This document shows positions 1 through 10,810 of a stretch of 64,000 nt of DNA, in pieces (the stretch's first letter is position 1; each line of letters begins with the position of its first letter). The stretch comes from Serpula lacrymans var. lacrymans S7.9. Lineage: Eukaryota > Basidiomycota > Agaricomycetes > Boletales > Serpulaceae. The notes beneath the pieces are model-generated. The model was not told the DNA's origin and searched no databases. It saw only the letters and a list, made by a program, of their open reading frames with translations. The position numbers and the translations under genes were made by a program. The stretch lies in NCBI RefSeq assembly GCF_000218685.1, contig NW_006763302.1, positions 1,098,868-1,162,867 of the forward strand, read 5' to 3'.

Positions 1-1048
1 TTCCATTTGTCTCCTTCTTTTATCCTTACGTTGTTGTATCCCCAACGTAGATCCAGTTTCGTAAAGACGGTGGCTCTTTTCAATTTTTCGATGAGGTCGG
101 GTATCAGGGGTAGTGGATATGGGTCTTTTACGGTATATGCGTTTAGTTTTCTGTAATCTTGGCATGGTCGGAGTGATCCATCCTTTTTGCCAATGAAGAA
201 GAAGGGGGACACCTGTGGCGACTTGCTTGGCCTGATGTATCCCTTTCTGTAGTTGTCCGTCAAGAATTCCGTTAACGCTTCATCTTCCTTTGGCGCCAGT
301 GGGTACAGTTTGCAATCTGTTGGTACAAATTCCGGTTTCATGTTGATTACATGATCATATTCCCGTTGCTTGGGGAGTCTTTCCGATTTCTTCTTGTCAA
401 AGACGTCTGAATAGCCCTTATATTCATCTGGGAGGATATATTCTTTTTTTCTTTCTCCGTGTATTTGTGTGTGTTCCATCGCCGAGTTGACTTTTAACCG
501 AATTGTGGTTCGAGGATAGGGTGTGTGGTCGGATATGTATCTGTGAATGGTTTCGTATTCGTCTTCGTCTACTGTGGTTGTCCTGATTTTTGTTTCCGTG
601 GTAGTCTGGTTTGTCCTGAGTGAGCGTTTATCCGAGTACGGTAATTCTTTGTCTTTCCAGTTAATGACCGGGTTGACTTTTCGTAACCAGGGGAAGCCTA
701 GCAATACGTCTTCTCCGTCTAGTCCGGTCAATAGGAACTTCGTAAACCTGTTTTGTCCTCCTGCGTCTATTCTTTGATAGGTGCAATGCGTAATTTTTCC
801 GTTTTTGTTTGTGGTTCCGTCAACGTTTTTACACATTATAGGGGTTGGGAGTTTTTGGAGGGGGAGTCGGTGTTTAATGGCGAATTTTGTGTCTATGAAG
901 TCGTCTGTAGCTCCTGAATCTATCAGGGCTTTGGTTCCGATGGTTTTCTGTTTTAACAAGTAATGAATTTGTAAAAAGTTGGCATTAATTGTTGCTATTG
1001 TTACAGTTGCCATTTTCGACGGTACTAACATCGGGGTAGTCCGTCGTT
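1..1048 (-). CDS. Gypsy-1 pol polyprotein, N-terminal part (protease and start of reverse transcriptase), runs off left edge
   Basis: Read on the minus strand this is one open frame from just behind gag to the window edge. It starts with the aspartic protease (core ALIDSGATDDFID, then the LLGFPWL flap-side motif) and continues into the Ty3 reverse transcriptase with FFFIGKKDGSLRPCQDYRKL and [17 protein letters not shown]. The YxDD active site, RNase H and integrase would lie outside the window. No stop codon is seen in about 345 codons, unlike the other Ty3 copies here. The frame is -1 relative to gag and overlaps the gag end, so expression by -1 frameshifting is likely. ATG codons at about 1031 and 1013 could also serve. 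Inference: a young, potentially active element. Confidence 0.9.
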
Positions 1049-2314
1049 TCAAAAACCCTCGTCTTCTAATTCTTTCATCGCCTCAGCTCTTTGATCTTCT
1101 CCCAACTCCCTCCACATCCTCATGATGTTTTGGACCCTGTCTTCTTCTACCACTGTCTTGGTGTCATCTTCAGTTTTGGTTTGACGTACTTTTCTTTCGG
1201 GAGTTTTTCCTTTGTTCCTACAATTCCTCCCAATGTGTCCTTTTTCGTTGCATATGAAGCACCTTCCTTCCTTCCTCCTGGTTTTTTCTTCGTCTTTGGT
1301 CAGCCTCTTCACACTGGTGGATGGTCCACCTTTGCAATTTTTGTTGTACTGTCTTTCTTTGTTTCTGGCCCCCCATGTCCCTTCCGAGATGGCGTTGGCA
1401 CTGGTCCAGTTGGCATCTAGGTTGGCCACCGTGTTCATCCAGTCTTCAATGGTGACCAGTTTCTTTCCGGTGAGTGTTCCGCGGAGGAGGGGGGGTCGGA
1501 TTGCCTTTTGATAAACCATGATCATGGCTTCGTTGTTGATGCCGCTTTTCCCAGCATCTAGCATAAACCTCGAGTTGAATGCCACTGCATTTTCTCCTTG
1601 TTCCATTCTCATTTTCATCAAGGCGGCCGAGGCCGTTCCTTTGACATTTGCTGTCCTGAAACTGGCTGTGAACGTTTTCATAAAATCTGCCCATGTGGGG
1701 TAGGCGTTCTTGTCTTTGTATTTGGTCATCTTGGCTTTGCTCCATGAGGCGGCGGTTCCGTCCTTCATGTAGCTGAGAGCCACGTGCACCTTTTTCTTGT
1801 CAGAGGTATAAATGGTGTCATTGATGTCAAAGTGTAAGTCAGTGGAAGATATCCATCTTTGGGCCTTGTCTGGGGTCCCGTCAAAGTCGTCAATTTTCCC
1901 AATCATAGTGGGTTTGGGTGCTGTAGCGTTTGACATGGTGTAGGTAGGTGGGGTAGGAGATGGGTTGGGTGCAGTAGGGAGTATCTGTGGTGTGGGAAGG
2001 GGTGTTGGTTCACCTTCCGCTGCGTATTTTTCGAAGTCGTAGATGTTTTCTGTGGTCACTGGAGGATTGTGCTGTGTTCTGGGGATTAGTTGTGGGTGAC
2101 TTTTCGCGTAGAACTGTAGCCAACGTGTTCTGGCTTCGTAGAATGTGTCTGCCTGTTCTCTGGTGTGGAGTCGGGTGACGTCTGGTTGAGGGAAGGGGGG
2201 TGGTGCTGTTATCCTTCCTTGTCTGGACGATGTCGGGGGTGTTGCTGTCTGTGTCTGTAAATTGTCTGAGCTTCTCCCTGCCCTCTGAGATCTGGTTCTC
2301 GGTTGTTGCGACAT
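1049..2314 (-). CDS. Gypsy-1 gag, 421 residues, intact
   Basis: Capsid/nucleocapsid protein of the Ty3 element that continues to the left. The N-terminal third is Pro/Thr/Ser rich. The middle holds the retrotransposon gag fold (around PTMIGKIDDFDGTPDKAQRW). A single CCHC zinc knuckle, CFICNEKGHIGRNC, lies near residues 350-365, followed by a charged tail. The start ATG is only 62 bases from the 5' LTR, giving a very short leader. The frame is intact over its whole length. Pol follows in the -1 frame. The particle assembles in the cytoplasm and packages the element RNA (family knowledge). Confidence 0.92.
   Translation of the reverse strand: MSQQPRTRSQRAGRSSDNLQTQTATPPTSSRQGRITAPPPFPQPDVTRLHTREQADTFYEARTRWLQFYAKSHPQLIPRTQHNPPVTTENIYDFEKYAAEGEPTPLPTPQILPTAPNPSPTPPTYTMSNATAPKPTMIGKIDDFDGTPDKAQRWISSTDLHFDINDTIYTSDKKKVHVALSYMKDGTAASWSKAKMTKYKDKNAYPTWADFMKTFTASFRTANVKGTASAALMKMRMEQGENAVAFNSRFMLDAGKSGINNEAMIMVYQKAIRPPLLRGTLTGKKLVTIEDWMNTVANLDANWTSANAISEGTWGARNKERQYNKNCKGGPSTSVKRLTKDEEKTRRKEGRCFICNEKGHIGRNCRNKGKTPERKVRQTKTEDDTKTVVEEDRVQNIMRMWRELGEDQRAEAMKELEDEGF
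1052..1058 (-). promoter_or_regulatory. Candidate -1 ribosomal frameshift heptamer at the gag/pol overlap
   Basis: The last gag codons on the minus strand read GAG GGT TTT TGA. The heptamer G GGT TTT fits the X XXY YYZ slippery rule, and a -1 slip gives GGG TTT TTG AAA, which is the pol frame and stays open through the protease. The stop codon follows the heptamer directly. That the ribosome slips here is inference; no downstream stem or pseudoknot was computed. Confidence 0.6.
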
Positions 2315-2376
2315 ATTGTTGGCTTTTTCTTCCCAAACCTAAATAGGTGGGACTTCTGGTAGGAATACGATTCTTT

Positions 2377-2790
2377 TGTTACGCACAAAGTGCTTAACAA
2401 AGTCTGAGGGTTCGTCGGGTTTGTTCAAAGAGACTTATCCAAAGACAAGTTTGAGGATGTAGTTCTGAATAAAGGGATTCCAACGGTTGTTGGTCTTCTT
2501 CCGTATGGAAGTCTGATCTTAGGAGTCTAGCTTTGTAAGCGTAAACTGCGTAGAATCGTATTAGAGAATACTACTACTGTTACAAGCGTATTTATAGAGA
2601 AGTAAGTCGGCAATAGGAGTTACGTCCTATCTAGGGTAGGTCCGTCCGTTGAGGACTGAGTACTATACAAAGTAAGAGAAGTGCGAGAAGAGCGGAAGTA
2701 TATGTGAAGGACGTGAGTCATCGGTCCGATGGTATAACCAATGAGTAAAGAGAAATGAGTAGTCCGTAATAAAGGTAGACAATTGTAACA
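2377..2790 (-). repeat. 5' LTR of Gypsy-1
   Basis: A 414-base LTR with inverted ends TGTTAC...GTAACA, directly upstream of gag in minus orientation. A diverged relative of the same family lies at 25383-25798. The 3' LTR is outside the window, so the target duplication cannot be checked. It interrupts a Tnp2-like gene: the reading of that gene stops exactly at base 2791. Confidence 0.88.
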
Positions 2791-3995
2791 CCATTGAGAT
2801 AGGCCATAGCTGGGCCATCTGCTGTGACAAGTGCTAGGAACAGTTTTGACGTGAATAGAATTTTTTTGAGGCGTCCCAGATACGTAGTCCTTCACATTGG
2901 ATGGCAGAGAGATGATGTAGGCCTGGAAATATAAAGGAATCAATATTTTTTGGCTTGTTTGGTCCTGGTATGATCCCCCCCGGTAAAACACGTTTTTCTT
3001 GTATTGTTTATCTGGCAAAAGGTCAAAGACTACCCAGATATAAATCCAACAGTTGGAGGCCTTTTTTCATATAGCTGAACATCATCCATTGAGAATATTA
3101 GTACTGTATCACCAGCTTGTATCCAACCATCTGCGACGGCATTGAGGTAGTTGCTTCCAGTGAAGAAGTTGTCATAGGAACTGAGGACTCCATCATTGAG
3201 ACTGAGTTCTTTATTTAGTTCTTGAGTTTGTATCTCCCAGTATCTCATATTAGTTGCATTGTCTGAGTCTTGCCAAATAGCTTGTATTTGAGGGCCTATT
3301 GGCATTGTATGGAACTGCTGACAAAAAACCTTTTTCTTCCCCTTAGATTGCATGAGCATTGCTTCGTTGTATTGTGGTTGAAGACATATTGGGCATTTGT
3401 CCAATGTAGCAAAGGGTCCAGTATATGCTATGCATGTATTGACACACATATCATGCACCAGCGACTCAACACCGCTCAACTCAGCCATACGGCACTTGAT
3501 TTGATAGTGTGACTGGATCCTATCTATGTTCTCAGGGTGCAATTGGTGGTAGGCATCATGTACTTGGTGCCTGTTTGGACGCATTGGTAGTTGCTAGAAA
3601 AAGATCAAGTGCAAATCGCTCAAATGGACTTTTGAGGTGACATGTTTCTTGCGGGGGGTTTTGCAGTCAATTGAGAGCCTCGGGATCAAGTTTCATATGG
3701 GGGTCTTCAAGATGAGCCTCTTTTAAGGCGTTAACAAATGCCATGGCAGTCTTGATGTTGTCTAGCTTCGTGGTTCAAGCCAGGGTCTACAGGTCGACAT
3801 CATCAAGTCCAAATGTTATGGGATCTTCGTATAGGTCACCTTGGCTTTCATGTTGATAAGGTTGACTGTTGTAATTTGTGCACTCAGTCTGGTGCACGAG
3901 ATCGCACGCAAGTCTGTTGATTGAGTCAATGTTGATACTCTCAACTCTAAATTGTGGGAAATGTTCAGGATTGTATTAGATTAGATATAAATATG
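2791..3995 (-). pseudogene. Tnp2/CACTA-like transposase remnant, truncated by the Gypsy-1 LTR
   Basis: Pieces in several minus-strand frames assemble in order into the N-terminal half of the Tnp2-type protein common in Agaricomycetes. Near 3600-3720 come the segments LDPEALN, PPQETCH and LDLFLATTNASKQ. Then come a Cys-rich part with YTGPF and CPIC (3030-3584), GDTVLIFSMDDVQLY, and finally FPGLHHLSAIQ, EGLRIWDAS and a fragment ending in MAYLNG-like sequence at about 2800. At least two in-frame stops (about 3670 and 3795) and two frameshifts (about 3060 and at the run of G near 2980) make it a pseudogene. The C-terminal half is lost to the LTR insertion at 2790. Family assignment rests on remembered motifs. 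Confidence 0.65.
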
Positions 3996-4581
3996 CTCAT
4001 TTGTGAGAATTCTATGTAATTCAGTACAAATTGTTAGTCTTGTCCGAACTAAGGGTGGCGCGCGGGAGCCCCCCATTCGGCACCAATAAAGCTTACAAGG
4101 CGAGTCTGAGAATGGTCAGCAGGTACCACAAAATCGGCATGAAACGGCCACATTTACGAGAAACACAGGTCCACTAAAATTTGAGTACATCCTTACATGG
4201 CCCCTATGAAATATCAGCAAGGGCAGTCTACTACTTATTCTTTATAAATTGTATGCCTTTCAAAGGCTAAACCAGTGAAGTACTGTAGCATGATAATGAT
4301 AATAAGGAAGCAATATACAGAAGACCCAAAACTGTGCTAAGAAATAAACTAAACTCGAAAAAAAGCTAGATACCATTCATATTGTCAAAACCCTTATTCC
4401 TCGATAAATATATATGTGGCTCTTGCCTGGATAATGACTTTCAAAAGGCAAGTCTGAGGAAAGTGTCGTACCTCTCCCCCAGTATTACAGCCAAACAATC
4501 CCACGCTGATAACAAATTAATAATATAATTACTCAAATATAGTAATATCTAAGTGCGTGTGAGATTGATCAACAAAATATA

Positions 4582-7579
4582 TCAACTCAAGGTGTCTGCG
4601 CATGGTGGGCATGTGCGGTAATACATTGCGCTTGTTGTTGTCTTCTCCCACGTTGTCGGCAAAGTTCCCCTCGTCAAGTTGAATCGACGCTCACGCTCAA
4701 GGCAATGACTGGCAAGCCAAAACAAAAACGCCCCCTCCCGCTTCAAGCTCTCCCCCCATTGATGGTGATTAAATTGCGCCTGGTAGAGGATACCGTCTGC
4801 AAAATCCCGCAGTAATTTTGCACGAGTCACCATTGTTTCACCTACAGACCAATTCTCCATCCCTCCAACGTCAATAATTCCTTCATCATCTGACTCCTTG
4901 TCATCTTGGATGTCTGAATCCCCTTGTCCAGCAGCCATGTTTTTCAGCAAAACGGTGTCATCACTATTTAAATGGCCAGTTGGAGTGTCCAGCAAAATAA
5001 GTGCTGGATGCTTCCAGAACAGCATTGTTCAATTACGCTTGACCTCAAGGAAGAACAAGGGGGGGACAGGATGGACATCTTGAACAAGATGCTTGCAGAG
5101 GAGAAATTGGCTGGTACTGAAATGTGGGCAGGTACACACCCAGGTGAGTGTGTTCGGTCTGTATTTATTGTTCAACGGCATAGTAATTGGGGTCGTTGCC
5201 ACCCGTTTCCAGTCCCACTTGAATGCCTTGCGCCATGATGCAAGTTCTCAATATGGGCCTTTGTTATCCATCAAACGGTCTAGCTTGCGATAATAGGTAG
5301 GCGCCAGCTTCATGACAAGGACCCATGCCAGAAGGTCAACGCACGTTTTGTGAAAATGGTGAAGAATGTCATGTTTGATACAACACCAACTATTGAATGT
5401 AAGTTACTAATGTCCCTCGTTATGTGTAAACTGACTTACTGGCTCTCTAGAATCATTGTGGCCTTGAGCACTGGAATCTCATCATGATATGATTGTGCCC
5501 ACAATTCCCATTGCTCTAGCCTGTACCAGTTCTCACAGAGGTATGTGCAGGCTCCATGTAGATCATTCACAATGCAAAATTGATACATTTGCTTGACTGC
5601 CCAGTCACAAATCCCTCGGCGGCTTGGGTGCGAGTATCCAGGGATGAGAGGATGGGCACAGAAATACCTTTCCATCATATCAATGATCTTCTCCCGATGA
5701 TTTTTGGGACAGAATGTGCGTTTTTCCTTCGTTGCCTTGTGCTCGATTGATTCCAACTGGTCTACAGTTTCCTCTTTAGGCCGCTTTGGCAACCTGATCA
5801 TCAATTTCCTGTGGCCAGTGGTCTTGTCACCGTCACACTGACAGTTGGTTTCAATGGGTGGTGTGCTATTTGTTGTCAGTGGTGACACCATCAATGGCAG
5901 CCTAGGTATATGGAGGGGAATGGTATTTGGGGTAGGGCAAGGAGCTTCGTTGACTTGCGACACATCTGGGGCACCACCTTCATACTTGGTCATGTCTGCT
6001 TTTCTGGGGGGAACAAATGTTGTGTTGATGAAGGCAAATTCTGCATGCGCACGTTGGGGATTATATGGAGTTGTTGCCAGCTTATTTTTAGCCAGGCACT
6101 CCTGCATTGCTTGTCGTAGGTGCCACCAGCATAGTTGAATCTTTGCGTCCCAGATCTCCCGGAGCATGCCAATTTTAGCCATGTCCTTATTGACGTGCGT
6201 GAAGATGGGTACAACACCATATGTGTCACGTAGACACTTTACCCATGCTGTCAAGGCTACCTTCCGCTTGCCAATGTCTAGGGCACTTGCTGTGGATAGT
6301 ACGCAGTATGACAGGGGAAACCCTGCATTGTCATATTCTCCAAGAACACTATAGAGTTTGAGATTCTTGGAGTTTGTATTATCTGTTAGTCAAGGTCAGT
6401 CTTGACATCATATGCAATGGCAGTGATTTCTTACACGTTGCGTTGATTCAAATCTCGACAACTTTTCCTTTTAGCCGCTGCGCAATTTTCTTCATGCCCC
6501 AACACAGCTGTTCAACACCATCCGCTACTTTGATATCAAATAAATCTACGTCATCCTTGAGCTCACTGAGAAGGATATACACAGAGGTAAGTTGGACAGG
6601 GTCCTTCTTCCAAAGGACCTCGCCCATTTCCGTCCATGCCCTATGGACTTGTTTTCCTGTTATGTGAGGATACAGGGCTTGTACCTTGGGCGTCATTGAA
6701 ACTGGAGTGCTCCACTCAATATTGTTGCGTATGATCTGGATTGCCTTAGGCGGAATGGTGACATCATAATAAGGTTTGTGCCTCTGCTCATGCTTGAGTC
6801 GGATAGTCACAACACGAGTTCCAGAAGTGCGTTTCATGCATAACACATTGAGCTGGCTACCACAGTCAAACCTCTGCATGCCAACATGATCACAGTGTTT
6901 AACATCAGGCTTTGTGCTTGGCTTGGCTTTTTTCTTCCTCCCGTCATCCTGACAGCACCACAGACGAGTTTTGTGGCCATTTTGAGTCTTTGTATGATCC
7001 TTCACCCTAGCCACAGATGTCAGTGATATAACAGGAGGACAGACAGCTCCTCACGTGAATTGGTACCCAGTGGTCTTCCATATGTCGCTAATGGTCATCT
7101 CAACTCTTTTTTTATCATTGACAAATGGATCTTCTGCAAGCTGGTAGCTGCCGAAGAAGCTCACACTCTCTCTGCTCTTGAAGTCTTCTTGGAGTGCGCA
7201 AAATAATGTGTTACTGTTTTCATAGACTTTTATGGCCTGCTAACATGGCTTAGTTAGCTCCTTACTTGGTGAGTTGTAGATCTACAGTTCCAGGGCCATC
7301 CTCGTCTGAACTGTCATGCCTTTCAGGTATTGGAGGTATGACCTCAGGGGTCCCTTCTCCAGTAAGTCTACCCACCTCGTCTGTAGTCTCCTGGTGCGGA
7401 GCAGGTGCCTGACGTGGAGGTGGATCTGTGTGTTCGTCACCTCTCCTTTTTGTTTGGTGTGCAGTGACAGCCATTCTTGCTTTTTCTCTACAGGAGGAAC
7501 ACATCTTGTATGGCAGGCCATTTCTACCAATGTCTTGCTCGGGAACTATGTTCTTGCATGATTTTTGTGAGCATTCCAT
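4582..7579 (-). pseudogene. MULE transposase gene with short introns, inactivated
   Basis: Minus-strand exons in order: a Cys-containing N-terminus (7262-7579, with CSQKSCKN and CSSCRE); a FAR1/GCM-like zinc segment (RLWCCQDD...KHCDHVGMQRFDC) in 6448-7014; the MULE catalytic region with LYSVLGEYDNAGFPLSYC and LCWWHLRQAM (about 5990-6340); a SWIM zinc finger (CTCPHF...LLCKHL, about 5085-5125); and a C-terminal tail to 4582. A 48-base intron with GT..AG ends fits 7007-7054. Two in-frame TGA codons (5248-5250 and 5029-5031 on the plus strand) sit where relatives have Arg, so the gene is probably dead. It would act in the nucleus as a cut-and-paste transposase. Confidence 0.8.
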
Positions 7580-7881
7580 TAGGAAAGTATAGAGGTAGCA
7601 GGCGATGTAGAGTTGGAACTTGAAAACACATAGAAATTATTGCCAAGTACAGTAAATTACACGAAATTTAGAAGTCACGTGGATTTCACGTGACTTTGTT
7701 TGGCTGTAATACTGGGGGAGACGAGGGCCAGCTGTCTGAGGATGCTCTTGCAGTTTGAGTTAGCGCTTGCTGGGTTTCAAGTTGCTGAGTTTATGTTGAG
7801 TTTCTGCTGATCTCGGGTTTAAGTTTCAAGAAGTCGTGTTATTGACACCGAATGGGGGGGTACGCCACTCTTAGTTCGGAT

Positions 7882-7924
7882 CAGACCTTACTGATATCGA
7901 CTGTCATATCAGTAATTTGGTCTG
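7882..7924. repeat. Perfect hairpin inside the right MULE terminus
   Basis: CAGACC TTACTGATAT is followed by an 8-base loop (CGACTGTC) and then ATATCAGTAA, TTT and GGTCTG. The stem is 16 base pairs with a small asymmetric bulge. The corresponding place in the left terminus lacks it, so it looks like a later mini-insertion. Confidence 0.6.
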
Positions 7925-8012
7925 ACTGGGGAGACTAACAAATTGTGTCGTTTCCGACTGGGACTGAAGACTACTATCGATCTGAATTCAGCCGTAACCA
8001 AACAGGTGAACC

Positions 8013-9994
8013 ATGCCCATCATGAAGCTCAAGCTCAGCTGCTACTTTCCGGTGGAGCCACCGTTTTTCACGCAAATCATTTTTGAGGGCAATGACACAG
8101 TCGATTTGCTGTTGCGGGAGTTCCACAAGCGGCTCAAGGAGGTTGACTACGATGTCCCACTGAGAGACCTTGTGCTGTACAAGGTGTGTCTGCCACCTAG
8201 TCTACGATGCCAAATGACTGACCCTGGATAGGCGGATGTCAAGATAAAGCCCGAGGTGGATCTGACAGACCGTGTCATTCAGTGGCTTCGCATCCAACCA
8301 GAGGCAGCCGAGCTCAGTGTTCTACATGATATTGGAGACGTGTTCACCGAAGCCCTGCCAAATGGTACTCTTCATATCATTGTTGCCAATGCCGAGAGTG
8401 CGTTTTTTCATGTGTTTCCATACCCCTCCCTAGCCCCCTCACCCCGTTTCAGTCAAGGAGCTACTTGACTTTGTTGACGATCCTCAAGCGCGGTCTCGGA
8501 TACAGATTAAGAAAAGTACGAGTCCACCCACTTGTCACTTGTTCAATCCTCATTATTTTTGCAGAGCTCGGCAAGCAGTTCGCCAAACTATCATCCAGCC
8601 CCTCCCCATCTGCAGTTGTAAGGAGCGCTGATGCATTGGCAAAGTTCCTCAATGCCGATGGCCATCCTGTGTGCCTCGATCAAGTCCCAGCCGCCATGTT
8701 CAGCCCGCCACTTGCGCACCTACAACGGGCCCTCGCCGAGCTTGGCGATCTCGAGGTGACCGAACATGATGTCAGCCACGCGTCTAGCTTCCTCAGCAGT
8801 ACAATCATGTCTTATCACAATGAGGACAGTCGCCGGAACGCCATTCGGCAGCACGTCGACCACTTAATGGGGGAGCCTGGTCAGTGGGAGGAAAGGCTTG
8901 ACCGGGTGGGGAACATCCAGCCTGATGCGAGTTGGTGGCAAGGTGAGTTCCCTGTCACAATCCTGGAGCTGAAAAATGCCCCTGGTATTGGCGGAGATCC
9001 TTTTGTTCAAAGTCTTGCCGACTACAGCAAGATTGTGTCGGACCCCCAGGTGCGGCAGCACGCATCCACGTTCGTATCTCCGTTGACGTGTCCTTTCTAG
9101 CTTGCGCACTTTCAAGGATCCTGCAATTTCCCTGTCTTGCTTCTCGGTCTCTCGGGAAATCGGATCGAGATTGGTGTGGCTGTCTGTGTTGGCTCTATCT
9201 ACGCATCCAGGCTAGTCGCCTTCAATATCACCCCCGGATTTCACTTGTCCGAGAACATCATCCATGCGGCTCGAATCTTCAGGTGCCTTTCATCGTGTCG
9301 AGCGGCACTGGCAGCGCACTACCGCGCAGTTCAGGGCAACCACGTAACTATTGCGGCAATCTACCCTGACCCAACCTCAGTATCAGGCAATGCATTGCCG
9401 TGCCTGACCTACCACGGTGTCCTCTTGCGAACCGGCGAGCACATTTCGACCAGCTTGCCAGACCTGGGAGTTGGGACCACCGCGCTGTACCGGGCTACCC
9501 TTGGTGACGCTGCCACCCCTGATGGTGCTACCGAGGTCGTCGTCAAGTTTGCGAGTCGGTACGGTAAAGCAGCCCACCGCCTCTTATCCGATGCCAAACT
9601 GGCCCCAAAGCTCCACTGGTGCGAGCCAATCATCGGGGGCCTTTTTATGGTCGTCATGGACCATCTCGAAGACGGTGCATCAATCTGGCGACTGCGAAAC
9701 AGTTCAAGGCCCAAACCTGTTCCCGAAGCTGTCTTGAGGGATGTTAAAAGGGCACTAAAGCTCTTGCACGAGAATAGGTTTGTGTTCGGAGACCTGCGTG
9801 ACACGAATGTTGTTTCTTCCAAGGAGCAAGGGTTTCTCGTTGATTTCGATTGGGCTGGGAAGGAAGGAGAGGACAGATACCCAGCCGCGCTCAATGAAAA
9901 TAATAAGTGGCATGCCGAGGTTCGTGCGCACGCCGTTATGAGCAAGGCGCATGATGATTATCAGTTCGAGCAGTTGGAGGCTCAGCTGAAGTAG
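8013..9994 (+). CDS. Crinkler-like protein with C-terminal protein kinase domain (copy 1)
   Basis: Five exons can be read: 8013-8183, 8232-8397, 8453-8515, 8565-9049 and 9101-9994. They are separated by GT..AG introns of 48-55 bases and give about 592 residues with no stop. Residues 1-60 resemble the ubiquitin-like Crinkler header (LSCYF..., ending LRDLVLYK). The middle holds FPVTILELKN...DPFVQSLADYSKI near 260-290, an ExK pattern like PD-(D/E)xK nucleases (inference). The last 150 residues are a protein kinase: VVKF lysine, a catalytic loop VFGDLRDTN that keeps D and N, and DFD in place of DFG. The start could also be the ATG at 8022, which matches copy 2. CR-family proteins are known as secreted or nuclear effectors or conflict proteins; the role here is unknown. 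The end of the MULE lies just upstream. Confidence 0.75.
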
Positions 9995-10340
9995 TTTGTT
10001 ATATCCTTTCAAGACCTTTTGTACCATAGCTCCCAAAATCGCATTACATTTGTCACCCACTCATTTTCACCGGACTTTCACAGAATATGCAGTTGGGAGG
10101 GATAACATGACTTCTAGTTCTCGCACAGGTTTGATATTACAAGTGCAATGGAATAGGCTGCTAAAAGCTTGAACGAGCTGTAAGACTTCTCATTTTAATC
10201 TGACGTAGTTACTTGCAGATAATCCAAGAGTATAGTGATGCATTGAATCATCTTTATATTCTTGTGGTGCACGTGTAGTAGTACCTAACAATAATTAATA
10301 GTATTGAGTAGAGAGGATACTGACAATGAAAAATGGCCAT
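9995..10340. other. Short spacer between convergent Crinkler-kinase and rhomboid genes
   Basis: No gene, repeat or RNA is visible. The same spacer exists in mirror image at 35283-35628, so it belongs to the duplicated unit and carries the 3' untranslated regions of both genes. Confidence 0.5.
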
Positions 10341-10810
10341 CTATGCTTCCGACTTTTCTTTTTCTTCCTCCGTAGGATCGTGGATAATCCTCATAGAATC
10401 CCACCATTGTGGTCCATACAAATAGTACAACACTCCAAAAGTCGCGCCGCTCAAATGCGCATAATGATCAAACATCCTGTACCAGAGCCAGAGATCAGCA
10501 AAACAAAATCAAAGCAGTAGCAATACAATCTCTTACTTCCAACCACGCAATATACCAATAGCGTCCAAGGCTATAATAGCACCCACACCTGACTGGATAG
10601 GAATTGCAAAGAACGGGAGGAATATGAGGCTGATACTAGCATCAGGGAATGCCAGTGCGCTGAGTGTGACAGCTGCGTAAATGGCGCCTGAAGCCCCTAA
10701 AGATGGGAGAATCTCCTTTGCCGTCGCACCAGCAGCGGATTTGGCAACTGTTCCAGCCGCCAGAGTGCCACTAGGTTTTGAGAGTTGCGATACTAGGCAC
10801 GGGAATAATA
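10341..10810 (-). pseudogene. Rhomboid-family intramembrane protease, C-terminal fragment 1
   Basis: Two minus-strand exons (about 10537-10810 and 10341-10476) flank a 60-base intron (GTAAGA...TACAG). They encode the C-terminal part of a fungal mitochondrial-type rhomboid (PCP1/RBD1 group, from memory). The catalytic serine motif is ILPSLGASGAIYA, two hydrophobic helices follow, and the catalytic histidine is in FDHYAHLSGATFG. Stop TAG lies at 10341-10343. The N-terminal half is absent: copia DNA begins at about 10811 in the middle of the gene. The family cleaves membrane proteins within the bilayer; this fragment cannot be complete. Confidence 0.75.

Larger units (their letters stand above)
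4028..7945 (-). mobile_element. MULE-type DNA transposon with inverted ends
   Basis: The left end (about 4028-4087: ATTGTTAGTC, then GTCCGAACTAAGGGTGGCG, later CATTCGG and ACCAATAA) recurs inverted at the right end (about 7838-7945). Further in, an exact 26-base inverted match starting TCTCCCCCAGTATTACAG lies at 4473-4498 and 7696-7721. The left subterminal region is about 310 bases longer than the right one, and the right terminus holds an extra hairpin. Bases 4090-4580 and 7580-7830 hold no gene that I can see. No clean 9-bp target duplication was recognised. Confidence 0.7.

Noticed and set aside
10326..10520. Open frames opposite the rhomboid exons (also 35103-35297)
   Set aside because: Antisense shadow of the rhomboid exon, which has the recognisable motifs and splice sites.
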